From: Clostridia bacterium
Lineage (GTDB): Bacteria > Bacillota > Clostridia > Lachnospirales > Lachnospiraceae
Assembly (NCBI GenBank): GCA_910574255.1
Contig: CAJTAK010000019.1
Location: 26,370-90,369 of the forward strand
Length of the DNA: 64,000 nucleotides
Direction: 5' to 3'
The notes beneath the pieces were generated by a model, which saw only the letters and a program-made list of their open reading frames with translations, was not told the DNA's origin and did not search any database. The position numbers were made by a program, and so were the translations under genes. Below, in pieces: positions 8,444-17,935 of this stretch; the stretch's first letter is position 1, and each line of letters opens with the position of its first letter.

Positions 8444-9352
8444 TTACCCTTGATGAGTTTTGCGGTATTCCTTCGGCAAAGTGTGAAAATATGCTTTGAA
8501 TGCGGAAGTAAATCTGCTCTGGCTCTCATATCCCACCTGCTGTCCGATTTCTGCGATGCTAAGGTTTGTCTCAAGCAGAAGCCGGGCAGCCTGTTCCATG
8601 CGGTGTTCCTTGATATGGGCGGCAATGGAAGTTCCATAGACAGACTTAAACACCTCTTTTAGGGTGGTAGGATTGATTAAATATTGCTTGGAGAGGGCTT
8701 CAATGGTGATTCTCTGTGCTATATTCTGCGTCAGGTGTTCATGGACCTTGCGGACAATTTCGATCTGTTCCGATTGATATTCCGTCAATGGGCTGTTTTG
8801 GCCCAGTTCCATTTTCTCCAGATAGAGAAGCAGCTCCAGACTTTTGAGCTTTTGGTATGCCGTCCTCAAATGCTTCGGCTGTCCGTAAAATGCCGAAAAA
8901 ACAGCTTCCGTCTCTTCATTTCCGGCAAAGGAAGCAAATGTGCCGTTTTTGCAGAATTTTTCATAAAGCATCTCTCCCCGGATGCCTGTTCCTGATAAAA
9001 GCTTTGGCGGGTGTGCTGACAACTCCTGCAGATTGATGCAGAGTGTCAGGCCCTCATATTCTCCGGCAGGAAAATACAGGGCGGACCTTGCGCAGGCATC
9101 CAGCGTGTGCACGGAGAAATCCCCGGGGCCAAGATGGATCTCATTTCCGTTATCCATTTTCCATCCAATCCGCCCCAAATGGCAGTAATTAATCTCCATG
9201 ATATGCTTCCATTTCGGGTGCTCCATAGAAATGCTGTCTGCTTTCACGGTAAAGAAATATAATTCAATGCCTTTATAAAGTGCGATTTTCTCAATATGAT
9301 TCTGCGGGCAGGCCTGCAGGTCATTTCTGATTTTTTCCAGTTCTTTTTCCAT
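8444..9352 (-). CDS. AraC-family transcriptional regulator
   Basis: A 302-residue protein from the ATG at 9352. A longer frame reaches 9466, but it would overlap the upstream arsR further, and the 9352 ATG has AAAGGA 8 bases before it. The N-terminal ~190 residues are a ligand-sensing region; the C-terminal ~100 carry two helix-turn-helix motifs (ITIEALSKQYLINPTTLKEVF and LSIAEIGQQVGYESQSRFTSAF) ending in FHTLPKEYRKT, the AraC/XylS hallmark. It overlaps the arsR stop by 32 bases, so the two are co-transcribed and may be translationally coupled. Pairing with an ArsR-controlled metal pump suggests a second input into metal efflux control. Its ligand is unknown. Confidence 0.85.
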   Translation of the reverse strand: MEKELEKIRNDLQACPQNHIEKIALYKGIELYFFTVKADSISMEHPKWKHIMEINYCHLGRIGWKMDNGNEIHLGPGDFSVHTLDACARSALYFPAGEYEGLTLCINLQELSAHPPKLLSGTGIRGEMLYEKFCKNGTFASFAGNEETEAVFSAFYGQPKHLRTAYQKLKSLELLLYLEKMELGQNSPLTEYQSEQIEIVRKVHEHLTQNIAQRITIEALSKQYLINPTTLKEVFKSVYGTSIAAHIKEHRMEQAARLLLETNLSIAEIGQQVGYESQSRFTSAFKAYFHTLPKEYRKTHQG

Positions 9353-9728
9353 GGGAGGTTCCTTTCTGGTTAAGGCAGGTGATTTCCATGACCTGCTCAA
9401 TAATCTGATGCAGCAGGCGGCTCTGGCTGGTATCCGCAGCACGGTAATATACTTCCTTTCCCTCACGGCGGCAGACGATCAAACCGCTGTTTTTCAGCGG
9501 TCTTAAGTGATGGGAAACAGCGGGGCTTGACATTTCCAGCATGGCTGAGATATTCAGCACACATTCCTCGCAGTGGCACAGCAGCCAGAAGATGCGGATT
9601 CGGGTAGTGTCACTTAACTGCTTCAATATATCTGCCACCGTCTGAAAATCATCTACATGGCTTAGCTGCTCCCGGATAAGCAATGTTTCCTGTCCCTCTC
9701 CGTGATAGTGAGGTAATTCCTTGTGCAT
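9321..9728 (-). CDS. ArsR/SmtB-family metal-responsive repressor
   Basis: A 135-residue winged-helix repressor. DTTRIRIFWLL starts the ArsR fold, CHCEECVLNIS resembles the ELCVCDL-type alpha-3 metal site of Cd/Pb sensors, and MSSPAVSHHLRPLKNSGLIVCRREGKEVYY is the recognition helix and wing. In this family metal binding releases DNA. It is divergent from the HMA protein and the P1B-ATPase, and a perfect 10-bp inverted repeat lies at the target promoter (9843-9870), so it most likely represses that pump until Cd, Zn or Pb rises. AraC is downstream and overlapping. Confidence 0.88.
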   Translation of the reverse strand: MHKELPHYHGEGQETLLIREQLSHVDDFQTVADILKQLSDTTRIRIFWLLCHCEECVLNISAMLEMSSPAVSHHLRPLKNSGLIVCRREGKEVYYRAADTSQSRLLHQIIEQVMEITCLNQKGTSHGKRTGKNQK

Positions 9729-9806
9729 GGTATGCTCCTTTCTTTTTATATTTTCGCCAAATTAGAAATACATTTCGCCCATTTGGCAGGGATTGGGCTC
9801 AAGTCA

Positions 9807-9870
9807 TTGACTTGCTTCCCTGTCAGCATTATACTATGGCCATAACAATTAAACAAGTGCTTAATTGTTA
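9807..9870 (+). promoter_or_regulatory. Metal-efflux promoter and ArsR operator
   Basis: TTGACT (9807-9812) and TATACT (9830-9835) are 17 bases apart, a near-consensus promoter reading toward the HMA gene and ATPase. Immediately after it, TAACAATTAA (9843-9852) and TTAATTGTTA (9861-9870) form a perfect 10-bp inverted repeat with an 8-base spacer, covering the expected transcription start. Size and position match ArsR/SmtB operators. Confidence 0.8.
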
Positions 9871-9905
9871 AATTAAAAAAGATTCAACAAGGAGGATTTA
9901 TCCCA

Positions 9906-10124
9906 ATGAAAAAGACTTACAAAATCGAAGTAGACTGTGCGAATTGTGCCAATCTGATGGAGGATGCCGCCAGGAAAACAGCCGGCGTTCAAACAGCCGC
10001 CGTAAACTTTATGACCCAGAAGATGATCGTAGAGTTTGAGGACGGAAAAGAGCCAGGGGCAGTGATGGAGGATGTACTTCGGGCCTGCAGGAAAGTGGAG
10101 CCGGACTGCGAAATCTTTCTTTGA
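9906..10124 (+). CDS. Stand-alone heavy-metal-associated (HMA) domain protein
   Basis: A 72-residue ferredoxin-like HMA domain with the metal-binding CxxC in DCANCANLME at about residues 13-21. In many Cd/Zn/Pb pumps this domain is the N-terminus of the ATPase. Here the downstream ATPase lacks it, so the protein looks like a detached metallochaperone that delivers soft metal ions to the pump. The ATG is preceded by AAGGAGG. It lies directly behind the ArsR operator. Confidence 0.88.
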   Translation: MKKTYKIEVDCANCANLMEDAARKTAGVQTAAVNFMTQKMIVEFEDGKEPGAVMEDVLRACRKVEPDCEIFL

Positions 10125-10130
10125 GCCGAG

Positions 10131-10186
10131 AGGGCATTCCTTAAATTGCCGGTGCATCATAACATTGGGCATATAAGGGATGCCCT
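10131..10186 (+). terminator. Hairpin between HMA gene and P-type ATPase
   Basis: AGGGCATTCCTTA (10131-10143) pairs with TAAGGGATGCCCT (10174-10186) in a 13-bp stem with one wobble position. A short CTTT follows rather than a long T-run, so it could be a partial terminator or an RNA-stability element that makes the small HMA protein more abundant than the pump. Confidence 0.45.
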
Positions 10187-10276
10187 TTCAGCATCATAAT
10201 ATGCGCAAAAGGCTGTGAGCAGCATATTTTCGCAATAAACGAAAATTTTATATAAATTTCGAAAGGAGTTTTTAAA

Positions 10277-12292
10277 ATGCAAGAATTGATTATAAACGGA
10301 TTATTGATTGCAGTGATAGCAATGGCAGCCCTCCTTCTCCTTTTGGCAGGCAGGAGGAACGGCGGTATGACGAAGAAGCAGAGGACAATGCTGGTACGCA
10401 TCCTGGCTACTTCCGCAATCCTGCTGGGGCTTCAGTTCCTGTCAGCAGAGACCTTCCGCCAGCTTGACGGATACCTGTTCCCATTTGCAGGGCGGTGGGT
10501 TCGTTTTGCCCTGTATCTGGCTGACTATTTTATAATCGGCTATGATATTTTGAGGAAAGCCATCAAGGGAATCGAAAACCGACAGGTATTTGACGAAAAC
10601 TTTTTAATGGCAGCAGCCACCATAGGCGCAATGGCTCTGGCCATATATGAAAACGGCGAATATCTGGAAGCCATTGCCGTAATGCTGTTCTACCAGGTGG
10701 GCGAATGGTTTCAGGGCTATGCGGTTGGGAAAAGCCGCCGCAACATCAGTGAATTGATGGACATCCGTCCCGATTATGCAAATGTGGAGAGAAACGGAAA
10801 ACTGGAGCAGGTAGATCCGGACGAAGTGGGGATCGGCAGCGTCATTGTGGTGCAGCCGGGAGAAAAAGTACCCATTGACGGAATCATTGTAAGCGGCGCT
10901 TCCAGCCTGAACACCAGCGTACTGACAGGCGAAAGTCTTCCCCGTGAAGCAAAAGCGGGCGATGAGATTATCAGCGGATGCATTAACATGACAGGTGTTT
11001 TAAAAATCAAGACAACAAAAGAATTCGGCGAATCCACCGTGTCAAAGATTCTGGATCTGGTGGAAAATGCAAGCTCCCGGAAATCAAAGTCCGAAGATTT
11101 CATCTCCAAGTTTGCAAAAATATATACGCCGGCTGTCTGCTATAGTGCATTGGCCCTGGCCCTGCTGCCGCCCCTTGTGCGTATGCTGCTTATGGGTCTT
11201 TCGGCAGATTGGGGCGTGTGGATTTACCGGGCACTCACATTCCTTGTTATCAGCTGTCCCTGTGCGCTTGTTATCAGCATTCCCTTAAGCTTCTTTGCAG
11301 GAATCGGCGGAGCGAGCCAGGAGGGGATTCTGGTGAAAGGCTCCAACTATCTGGAAATCCTTTCCCAGACAAAATATATGGTATTTGATAAAACGGGCAC
11401 ATTAACCCAGGGGGTATTTGAGGTGAACGGCATTCATCACAATAAGCTTAAGGATGCCCAACTGATCGAGTATGCGGCACTGGCGGAGAGTGCGTCTTCC
11501 CATCCCATCAGCAGGAGCCTGCGAAAAGCTTACGGGAGAGAGCCTGACCGCACCCGTGTAAGTGATATTCGGGAAATCAGCGGAAACGGGATTCTTGCAA
11601 AGGTGGACGGCATAGAGGTTGCTGCAGGCAATGACAAGCTGATGAAGCACCTGAACATTCCCTTTGTGAACTGCCATCAGACAGGAACCATCATTCATAT
11701 GGCGTTAAACGGCGCCTATGCCGGGCATATCGTTATTTCCGATATTGTAAAGCCCCGCGCAAAGGAAGCTGTTTTGGCTTTGAAAAGGGCAGGTATGGAA
11801 AAGACCGTGATGCTGACCGGGGATGCCAAAAAGGTGGCAGACCAGGTGGCGTCTTCCCTTGGCATAGATGAAGTCTACAGTGAGCTGCTTCCGGCGGATA
11901 AGGTATCCAAGGTTGAAGAACTGCTTCAAATGAAGTCCGGCAAGGCAAAGCTGGCATTTGTGGGCGACGGCATCAACGACGCTCCGGTATTGTCAAGGGC
12001 TGATATCGGCATTGCCATGGGAGCTATGGGCTCAGATGCGGCCATTGAAGCGGCGGATGTGGTGCTGATGGACGACGATCCCGTAAAAATCGCAAAGGCA
12101 ATCAAGATATCGGGAAAGTGCCTGAGAATTGTGTATCAGAATATTGTTCTGGCCCTGGGCGTAAAATTTGCCTGCCTGATACTGGGAGCTGTGGGCATCG
12201 CAAATATGTATCTGGCAATCTTTGCGGATGTGGGCGTTATGATTCTTGCAGTTCTCAATGCAATCCGCTGCCTGTTTGTGAAAAAGCTGTGA
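10277..12292 (+). CDS. cadA: P1B-type Cd/Zn/Pb-translocating ATPase
   Basis: A 671-residue membrane ATPase that exports soft divalent metals. Motifs in order: actuator TGES (217-220), the membrane metal site CPC (327-329), DKTGT phosphorylation site near 371, the P1B SSHP motif near 407-410, MLTGDAKKV, and GDGINDAPVL. The last membrane segments contain GVKFACL and FADVGVM; the Lys and Asp there match the Zn/Cd/Pb (ZntA/CadA) subgroup rather than copper pumps. There is no N-terminal HMA domain; that function is in the separate gene upstream. Start ATG has GAAAGGAG upstream. Regulated, by inference, by the divergent ArsR protein. Confidence 0.92.
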   Translation: MQELIINGLLIAVIAMAALLLLLAGRRNGGMTKKQRTMLVRILATSAILLGLQFLSAETFRQLDGYLFPFAGRWVRFALYLADYFIIGYDILRKAIKGIENRQVFDENFLMAAATIGAMALAIYENGEYLEAIAVMLFYQVGEWFQGYAVGKSRRNISELMDIRPDYANVERNGKLEQVDPDEVGIGSVIVVQPGEKVPIDGIIVSGASSLNTSVLTGESLPREAKAGDEIISGCINMTGVLKIKTTKEFGESTVSKILDLVENASSRKSKSEDFISKFAKIYTPAVCYSALALALLPPLVRMLLMGLSADWGVWIYRALTFLVISCPCALVISIPLSFFAGIGGASQEGILVKGSNYLEILSQTKYMVFDKTGTLTQGVFEVNGIHHNKLKDAQLIEYAALAESASSHPISRSLRKAYGREPDRTRVSDIREISGNGILAKVDGIEVAAGNDKLMKHLNIPFVNCHQTGTIIHMALNGAYAGHIVISDIVKPRAKEAVLALKRAGMEKTVMLTGDAKKVADQVASSLGIDEVYSELLPADKVSKVEELLQMKSGKAKLAFVGDGINDAPVLSRADIGIAMGAMGSDAAIEAADVVLMDDDPVKIAKAIKISGKCLRIVYQNIVLALGVKFACLILGAVGIANMYLAIFADVGVMILAVLNAIRCLFVKKL

Positions 12293-12430
12293 CAGGGGAG
12301 GGAATACCAAAAAAATGTACAAGTGAGTAACTGCTGAGAATCCCGAAATCGCAGGTTGAAATAATTACCTTCAGGTGATAAAATAAAACCGTTCTTTTGA
12401 CTGTTATAAGATACTAAGGAAGGTATACAA

Positions 12431-13315
12431 ATGAAGCAACTTGCCGCCGCAGCAAAAAAGCATTTGAGAGGGCGCATGGAGCAGGGGCGCCGAAATAAAA
12501 TGTTAAAGCACATTACCAAAAATCAGACAGGGCTTGAGATTGGCCCATCCTTACGTCCCTGTGCTCCCAAAAGGGAAGGGTATCAGGTAGAGATTGTGGA
12601 TCACCTGTCCAAAGAAGAACTGACAAAAAAGTACGAAGCTATGGGCCTTGATACCTCCCAAATCGAAGAAGTGGATTACATATGGAAGGGGCAGTCCTAC
12701 ACAGAAGTAACAGGTAAAACCGGGTATTACGACTATGTGATTGCTTCCCATGTAATCGAGCATGTTCCCGACTTTGTGGGATTTCTCAAGGATTGTGCCA
12801 ATATGCTCAAGATGGACGGCATCCTGTCCCTGGCCGTACCGGATAAACGTTTTACGCTGGATCACTTTCGGATGAGCACTACAGCAGGAAAAGTAATCAA
12901 CGATTACCTTTCCGCTGATAAAAATGGTTCCACAGGTGCGCTGACCGACTATTGCAGTCATGTGGTAAGCCGGGGCGGGGAAACCTCCTGGTCGCCTCTG
13001 CGAGCACCTTTTATGAGCAAAAACTACCGGTTTATCCATGATGAGACATTTAACCAGAAGATATTTCAGGATTCCATAGAGGAAAGCACTTTTCATGATA
13101 TTCATCAGAATGTTTTTACGCCTTCCTCCTTTGAGCTCATCATCTATGAACTGTGGCAGTACGGGCTCATAACCTTCAAAATAGAGAGCATTGAAAGATC
13201 CGCATCAGCGGAATTCCTTGTTTCTCTAAAAAAGACTGCAAACAGGCCGAATTTGTCCCCGAAGGATCGGATGAAGCTTATCCGAAAGGTTTCCCGGGAA
13301 AATCTGGTGCGCTAG
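12431..13315 (+). CDS. Class I SAM-dependent methyltransferase
   Basis: A 294-residue protein. GLEIGPSLRP at about residues 34-43 is the SAM-binding glycine-rich loop, followed by VEIVDHL as the acidic strand, and YDYVIASHVIEHVPDFVGFLKDCANMLK is motif III/IV with the usual IEH. SLAVPDKRFTLDH follows. The C-terminal ~130 residues are a variable substrate region. The GLEIGP start is often seen in methyltransferases near cell-surface or glycan genes, but the substrate cannot be read here. AAGGAAGG lies upstream of the ATG. The gene stands alone between the metal pump and icd. Confidence 0.8.
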   Translation: MKQLAAAAKKHLRGRMEQGRRNKMLKHITKNQTGLEIGPSLRPCAPKREGYQVEIVDHLSKEELTKKYEAMGLDTSQIEEVDYIWKGQSYTEVTGKTGYYDYVIASHVIEHVPDFVGFLKDCANMLKMDGILSLAVPDKRFTLDHFRMSTTAGKVINDYLSADKNGSTGALTDYCSHVVSRGGETSWSPLRAPFMSKNYRFIHDETFNQKIFQDSIEESTFHDIHQNVFTPSSFELIIYELWQYGLITFKIESIERSASAEFLVSLKKTANRPNLSPKDRMKLIRKVSRENLVR

Positions 13316-13449
13316 CAGTGGGAGGCGGCAGATAATTTTGGGTTGCGGGCAGCATAAAGATCGACTATAATTAGGAAACGGAATCATTTTTGTCAAGATC
13401 AGGCATTAAGAGATTTTAGCAATATACGAAACCCTGAGGAGGAAAGAAG

Positions 13450-14667
13450 ATGGAAAAAATAAAGATGACAACCCCATTAGTAGAGATGGATGGGGATGAA
13501 ATGACAAGGATACTCTGGAAAATGATCAAGGACGAGCTCTTGCTTCCGTTTATTGATCTGAATACGGAATATTACGATCTGGGGCTGGAAAAGCGGAACG
13601 CCACCAATGACCAGATTACCGTAGATGCTGCCGAGGCTGCAAAGAAATACGGCGTTGCCGTAAAATGCGCCACCATCACCCCTAATGCGGCAAGGATGGA
13701 AGAGTATGATTTAAAAGAAATGTGGAAAAGCCCCAACGGAACGATCCGGGCCATTCTGGATGGAACTGTGTTTCGTGTTCCCATTATTGTAAAGGGCATT
13801 GAGCCTTATGTAAAGACATGGAAGAAACCTATTACTGTAGCACGTCACGCCTATGGAGATGTGTACAAGGCAACGGAAATCAAGGTTCCGGGTCCCGGAA
13901 AGTGTGAGCTGGTGTATACCGGAACAGACGGAACCGAGATTCGTGAGACGGTCCATGAGTTTAAGGAGGCCGGGATCGCCCAGGGCATGCATAATCTGGA
14001 GAGCTCGGTGGAAAGCTTTGCCAGAAGCTGCTTCTCCTATGCCGTATCTCAAAAGCAGGATCTGTGGTTTGCCACAAAAGATACCATTTCCAAGAAGTAC
14101 GATCACTACTTTAAGGATACCTTTCAGGAAATCTACGAGAAAGAATACAAGGAAGAATTTGAATGCCTGGGTATCGAGTATTTCTATACCCTCATTGACG
14201 ATGCGGTAGCCCGTGTGGTCAAATCTGAGGGCGGTTATATCTGGGCCTGCAAGAACTACGACGGCGATGTGATGAGCGATCTGATCGCCACGGCTTTCGG
14301 ATCTCTGGCTATGATGACCTCTGTTCTCGTATCCCCCCACGGATACTTTGAGTACGAGGCAGCCCACGGTACCGTACAGCGTCATTACTATAAGCATTTA
14401 AAAGGCGAGGAGACCTCCACCAATTCTATGGCAACTATTTTTGCCTGGTCCGGCGCACTGCGCAAGCGGGGAGAGCTGGATAAAAATGAGGCTCTCATAA
14501 ACTTTGCAGATAAGCTGGAGGAGGCATCCTTAAAAACCATTGAAGCCGGAAAGATGACAAAAGATCTGGCTCTGATAACCACCCTTGAAAATCCCGCCGT
14601 ACTTTCCAGCGAATCCTTTATCAAAGAGATCCGGAATACTTTAGAGGAACTTTTACATGCTGTTTAA
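13450..14667 (+). CDS. icd: NADP-dependent isocitrate dehydrogenase
   Basis: A 405-residue enzyme of the dimeric eukaryotic-like IDH subfamily: [11 protein letters not shown] near the start, [35 protein letters not shown] for substrate binding, GDVYKATE, the metal site [28 protein letters not shown], and [10 protein letters not shown] near residue 310 for NADP contact. It converts isocitrate to 2-oxoglutarate with NADPH, supplying carbon for glutamate, which links it to glnN in the same window. GAGGAGG precedes the ATG. Its last 11 bases overlap the start of the MBOAT gene, suggesting co-transcription despite unrelated functions. Confidence 0.95.
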   Translation: MEKIKMTTPLVEMDGDEMTRILWKMIKDELLLPFIDLNTEYYDLGLEKRNATNDQITVDAAEAAKKYGVAVKCATITPNAARMEEYDLKEMWKSPNGTIRAILDGTVFRVPIIVKGIEPYVKTWKKPITVARHAYGDVYKATEIKVPGPGKCELVYTGTDGTEIRETVHEFKEAGIAQGMHNLESSVESFARSCFSYAVSQKQDLWFATKDTISKKYDHYFKDTFQEIYEKEYKEEFECLGIEYFYTLIDDAVARVVKSEGGYIWACKNYDGDVMSDLIATAFGSLAMMTSVLVSPHGYFEYEAAHGTVQRHYYKHLKGEETSTNSMATIFAWSGALRKRGELDKNEALINFADKLEEASLKTIEAGKMTKDLALITTLENPAVLSSESFIKEIRNTLEELLHAV

Positions 14668-16111
14668 TTCCAATGCATTTTATGTATTTCTGCCCATTGT
14701 ATTTGCCGTCTACTGGATCATTCCGGCAAAATACCGATGGGGTGTGCTTTTTATCTCCAGCTATTATTTTTACATGAGCTGGAATGTAAAATATGTAACC
14801 CTGATATTGACCACCACCCTGGTGTCTTACGGGGCGGCATTGCTTATGGAGCGGACAGAGAGCCGTACCAAAAGAAAGCTGTGCATGGCGGTAGCTCTTC
14901 TCATCAGCTTTGGCCTCCTGTTCTTCTTCAAATATTTTAATTTTTTAAGCAAAAGCGTCACAGACCTGCTGCAGAACCTGGCTATTCCGGTTCATGAGAC
15001 AACCCTGAACCTGATGCTTCCGGTGGGTATCTCTTTTTATACCTTCCAGACATTGAGCTATGTGATCGATGTATACAAGGGTGAGACAAAGGCCTGCCGC
15101 CATCTGGGAAAATATGCCACCTTTATAGCATTTTTTCCTCAATTGGTGGCCGGGCCTATTGAGCGTACAAGAAATCTTCTCCCGCAGATTGAGGGAGAGC
15201 ATACCTTTCACACCGAAAAAGGCATCCATGGAGCAAAAATGATCGCATGGGGCTTTTTTAAAAAAATAGCCATTGCGGATACCATAGCCGTATATGTAGA
15301 CACTGTATATAATGCGGCAGAAAACTTTGTTGGATTTCCCCTGCTTTTAGCCACGGTATTGTTTACCTTTCAGATCTACTGCGATTTCTCCGGTTATTCT
15401 GATATTGCGGTGGGAACGGCAGAGCTTTTGGATATTGATTTGATGACCAACTTTAGAAGCCCCTATTTTTCAGCTTCTATACAAGAATTCTGGAGCCGCT
15501 GGCACATTTCCCTGTCTACCTGGTTCCGGGACTATGTGTACATTCCCTTAGGCGGCAACCGAAAAGGAAAGTGGCGTACTCGCATAAACCTGCTTATTAC
15601 CTTTCTGGTCAGCGGCCTCTGGCACGGAGCAAACTGGACATACGTCCTCTGGGGCGGCATCCACGGTTTGGGCCAGATTCTGGAGCGGGAGTGGAACCGC
15701 ATCTTCCATGTAGATACCAAGAAAAAGACCTGGCTTCGGATAGGGCTTACCTTTCTGTTTGTGAGCATAACATGGATCTTCTTTCGAGCAAACACCATCT
15801 CGGATGCGGGCTATGTGCTGACCCACATGTTCGACGGAATTATGAATCCGGTGGCCTATCTGGAAGACGGCTATCACGCATTTCAGGGAGCCGGTATGAC
15901 ACAGGCCTCCGGTGTGATGACCCTTTGTATCAGCCTGGTCTGTATCCTGATTCTGCTGATACACGACTATCTGGAACTGACAAAAAGCATCTGGGAGCGG
16001 CTGGGAGCTCTGAAAAAACCCCTCCGCTACGCTCTCTACTTTTTGCTGCTGTTTGCAATCCTCTATAGCCGCCAGTTAGGAGAATACGAGTTCGTCTACT
16101 TCCAATTTTAA
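14657..16111 (+). CDS. MBOAT-family O-acyltransferase (AlgI/PatA-like)
   Basis: A 484-residue polytopic membrane protein. Hallmarks: [53 protein letters not shown], and [21 protein letters not shown], which holds the invariant membrane His of MBOAT enzymes. AlgI/PatA proteins move acetyl groups across the membrane for O-acetylation of surface polysaccharide or peptidoglycan. The ATG overlaps the icd stop by 11 bases. The next gene encodes a secreted SGNH-like protein, the usual partner that places the acetyl on the glycan. The substrate polymer is not known. Confidence 0.92.
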   Translation: MLFNSNAFYVFLPIVFAVYWIIPAKYRWGVLFISSYYFYMSWNVKYVTLILTTTLVSYGAALLMERTESRTKRKLCMAVALLISFGLLFFFKYFNFLSKSVTDLLQNLAIPVHETTLNLMLPVGISFYTFQTLSYVIDVYKGETKACRHLGKYATFIAFFPQLVAGPIERTRNLLPQIEGEHTFHTEKGIHGAKMIAWGFFKKIAIADTIAVYVDTVYNAAENFVGFPLLLATVLFTFQIYCDFSGYSDIAVGTAELLDIDLMTNFRSPYFSASIQEFWSRWHISLSTWFRDYVYIPLGGNRKGKWRTRINLLITFLVSGLWHGANWTYVLWGGIHGLGQILEREWNRIFHVDTKKKTWLRIGLTFLFVSITWIFFRANTISDAGYVLTHMFDGIMNPVAYLEDGYHAFQGAGMTQASGVMTLCISLVCILILLIHDYLELTKSIWERLGALKKPLRYALYFLLLFAILYSRQLGEYEFVYFQF

Positions 16112-16130
16112 GTGAGAGATGAAAAATTCA

Positions 16131-16213
16131 GCCGCTAAGCAGGAAAACGCTTCTACTCAGGCGTGTTAGCCGAATGGCGGAGCAGGAGTAGAAGCGTTTT
16201 CCTGCTTGGCGGC
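16131..16213 (+). repeat. Conserved-loop palindromic repeat, copy A
   Basis: The left arm (16131-16157) and right arm (16187-16213) form a 27-bp stem with one wobble. The 29-base loop (16158-16186) starts CAGGCGTGTTAGCC and ends GGCGGAGCAGG. The same loop occurs in copies at 20214-20299 (opposite strand) and 25151-25236, but the arms differ in sequence while staying complementary. The right flank ATCCGT resembles GTCCGTC of the other copies. It lies between the MBOAT and SGNH genes. Confidence 0.85.
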
Positions 16214-16264
16214 ATCCGTTTTTACATCATTATTCGCATTAATAAGACCCAAATGGAGATCCAA

Positions 16265-17263
16265 ATGAAAACATTCCTAAAAAAGATAACCCCTTTCGTC
16301 CTGTTTATCCTCATCCTTGAGATAGCCATTCCCATTATGGTAGATCCCTACAACATCTTTCACTGGAAACGGATCCGGGACAACGGAGTAGAACCAAACA
16401 GCAACTATATAAAAATGCAGTATATTCTTCACAATCCTGACAAATTCGACTCCTTCCTGTTCGGCTCATCCCGGACAGGCTTTATAGACGTAGAAAAAAT
16501 TCCGGAAGGGAATTGGTACAACATGTCTTATTCCGAGGGTCTTCCCCAAGAACATCTGGAGAATCTGAAAGAACTGATCGAAAACGGGATCATCCCCAAA
16601 AATGTCATGATTGGTGTAGACAATATCTCCTGCTTTGTGGATCCCTCTATTCATGAAAACCAATTTTACCGCATTCCCTATCCAAGAGAAAATAAGCTTG
16701 CCTTCTATGCAAACTATCTCAGCATCCGGGGTGTCATTGCCTCTCTGGAAGTAAGCGTGGAACATGAGATAGAGGATCCCGACTACGTAGATCGCTACTA
16801 TCGAAGCGGTTCCACCAAGCGAGACCCGTCTCTGGGGGGACAATGGGAAGGCGATACACCCTATTGGGGAAACTATTACCATTATTATATAGATGATGCG
16901 TTAGCAAGTATACGAAGGACGGCGGAATTATGCGAGAAATATAATATCAACCTGATTTTATTTACGAATCCTATCTATGATTCCACCTATCAGCAGTCAA
17001 AATATTTTGGGTATGCATCTTTTCTGGAGCTGCTGGCAGAACAGCAAAAGACCGGATACTATAATTTCAGCGGCATCAATGCCATTACTGAAAACCGCAA
17101 TAATTATTATGAGGCCAGTCATTATACAGAAGATGTAGGTGATATGATTATTGACCGTATTTTCAATAATGTGACAGATGAGCAGTTGGAAAGCCAGGGC
17201 TTCGGTTTTTTTGTGACAGAAGATAATCTGGAGGAATTTCGGAAAGCATTGGATAATCATTGA
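16265..17263 (+). CDS. SGNH-like cell-surface acetylation partner protein
   Basis: A 332-residue protein from the ATG at 16265, which has GGAG 8-10 bases upstream; a longer frame back to 16163 would start inside the palindromic repeat and is unlikely. Residues ~8-27 are a single hydrophobic segment (signal anchor). FLFGSSRTGF at about residue 62 resembles the catalytic Ser block of SGNH hydrolases, and YYEASHYTEDVGDMII near residue 285 resembles the C-terminal His block. DltD-, AlgX- and PatB-like proteins with this architecture work outside the membrane with an MBOAT enzyme, which is the upstream gene. I infer that the pair O-acylates a surface glycan. Confidence 0.7.
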   Translation: MKTFLKKITPFVLFILILEIAIPIMVDPYNIFHWKRIRDNGVEPNSNYIKMQYILHNPDKFDSFLFGSSRTGFIDVEKIPEGNWYNMSYSEGLPQEHLENLKELIENGIIPKNVMIGVDNISCFVDPSIHENQFYRIPYPRENKLAFYANYLSIRGVIASLEVSVEHEIEDPDYVDRYYRSGSTKRDPSLGGQWEGDTPYWGNYYHYYIDDALASIRRTAELCEKYNINLILFTNPIYDSTYQQSKYFGYASFLELLAEQQKTGYYNFSGINAITENRNNYYEASHYTEDVGDMIIDRIFNNVTDEQLESQGFGFFVTEDNLEEFRKALDNH

Positions 17264-17572
17264 TGCTTATGTTGTTTGTGCGTAATTCTTACTCTTTGGC
17301 ATTTTATTTAGATTTTATATTGATATGATCTTTTTATCTTGACAAGCAGGTCGGTATATTATAGACTTCATATAGGGTCTATAAATTACCGACCTGCTTT
17401 GCGTACGGAAAAAGCTATGGAATGTTTGCAGAGTGAGTAAAGAATGAAATTGGAACATGTATTGACACCACTATGCCTGCGTTTTTTGACTTACACACTT
17501 AAGAAAACATTTTCTGTAATTGGTCCGGTTATTTATTAAACACTATACAAGCTTACTAAGGGAGGAAAAGAG
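17264..17572. other. Intergenic region upstream of blaI-like gene
   Basis: No gene is supported. A long hairpin occupies 17344-17399: AAGCAGGTCGGTA pairs with TACCGACCTGCTT (13 bp), and TTATAGAC pairs with GTCTATAA (8 bp) inside it, around a 10-base loop. It is not followed by a clear T-run on either strand. The last ~120 bases are AT-rich and should hold the blaI promoter; TTACA and TGTAA half-sites (near 17491-17520) are spaced too widely to call an operator. Confidence 0.5.
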
Positions 17573-17935
17573 ATGTACCAAATGACAGAAGCGGAAGAGC
17601 GATTTGCAGACTATGTATGGGAGCATGAGCCTGTTGGCTCAGGAGAACTGGTAAAGCTTTGCGGGGAAGCCTTTGGATGGAAGAAATCAACCACCTACAC
17701 TTTTATAAAAAAGCTCTGTGAACAGGGGATTTTAAAAAATGAGAAAGCCATTGTAACCTCCCTTATCACGAAGGAGGAATATCTTCAGGGACAGGGAGAA
17801 GCTTTTGTGGAAAAGGCATTTCGTGGCTCTCTGCCCAAAATGATTGCCGCCTTTATGGAGCGAAAACGACTGACACCGGAACAGGTGGCGGAGATTGAAC
17901 AGATGATTGAGGACTATAAGGAGGGAAGGCTATGA
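17573..17935 (+). CDS. BlaI/MecI/CopY-family repressor
   Basis: A 120-residue winged-helix protein of the penicillinase-repressor family: MTEAEERFADYVWEH, then GELVKLCGEAFGWKKSTTYTFIKKLCEQGILKNEKA covering the recognition helix and wing, then a C-terminal dimerisation helix. These repressors are cleaved after an M56 membrane protease senses a signal. The protease gene overlaps its end by 4 bases, the standard BlaI-BlaR1 arrangement. No beta-lactamase or PBP gene is nearby, so the regulon is unknown. GGGAGG precedes the ATG. Confidence 0.88.
   Translation: MYQMTEAEERFADYVWEHEPVGSGELVKLCGEAFGWKKSTTYTFIKKLCEQGILKNEKAIVTSLITKEEYLQGQGEAFVEKAFRGSLPKMIAAFMERKRLTPEQVAEIEQMIEDYKEGRL

Noticed and set aside
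8444..9466. AraC gene starting at 9466
   Set aside because: The extra 38 residues are basic and would lie deep inside arsR; the ATG at 9352 has a good ribosome binding site.
16131..16213. Integron attC site
   Set aside because: attC has conserved ends (core sites) and a variable centre; here the centre is constant and the arms vary. No integrase is present.
17344..17399. Rho-independent terminator after the SGNH-like gene
   Set aside because: The stem is long, but no T-run follows on the plus strand, so I describe it only as a hairpin.
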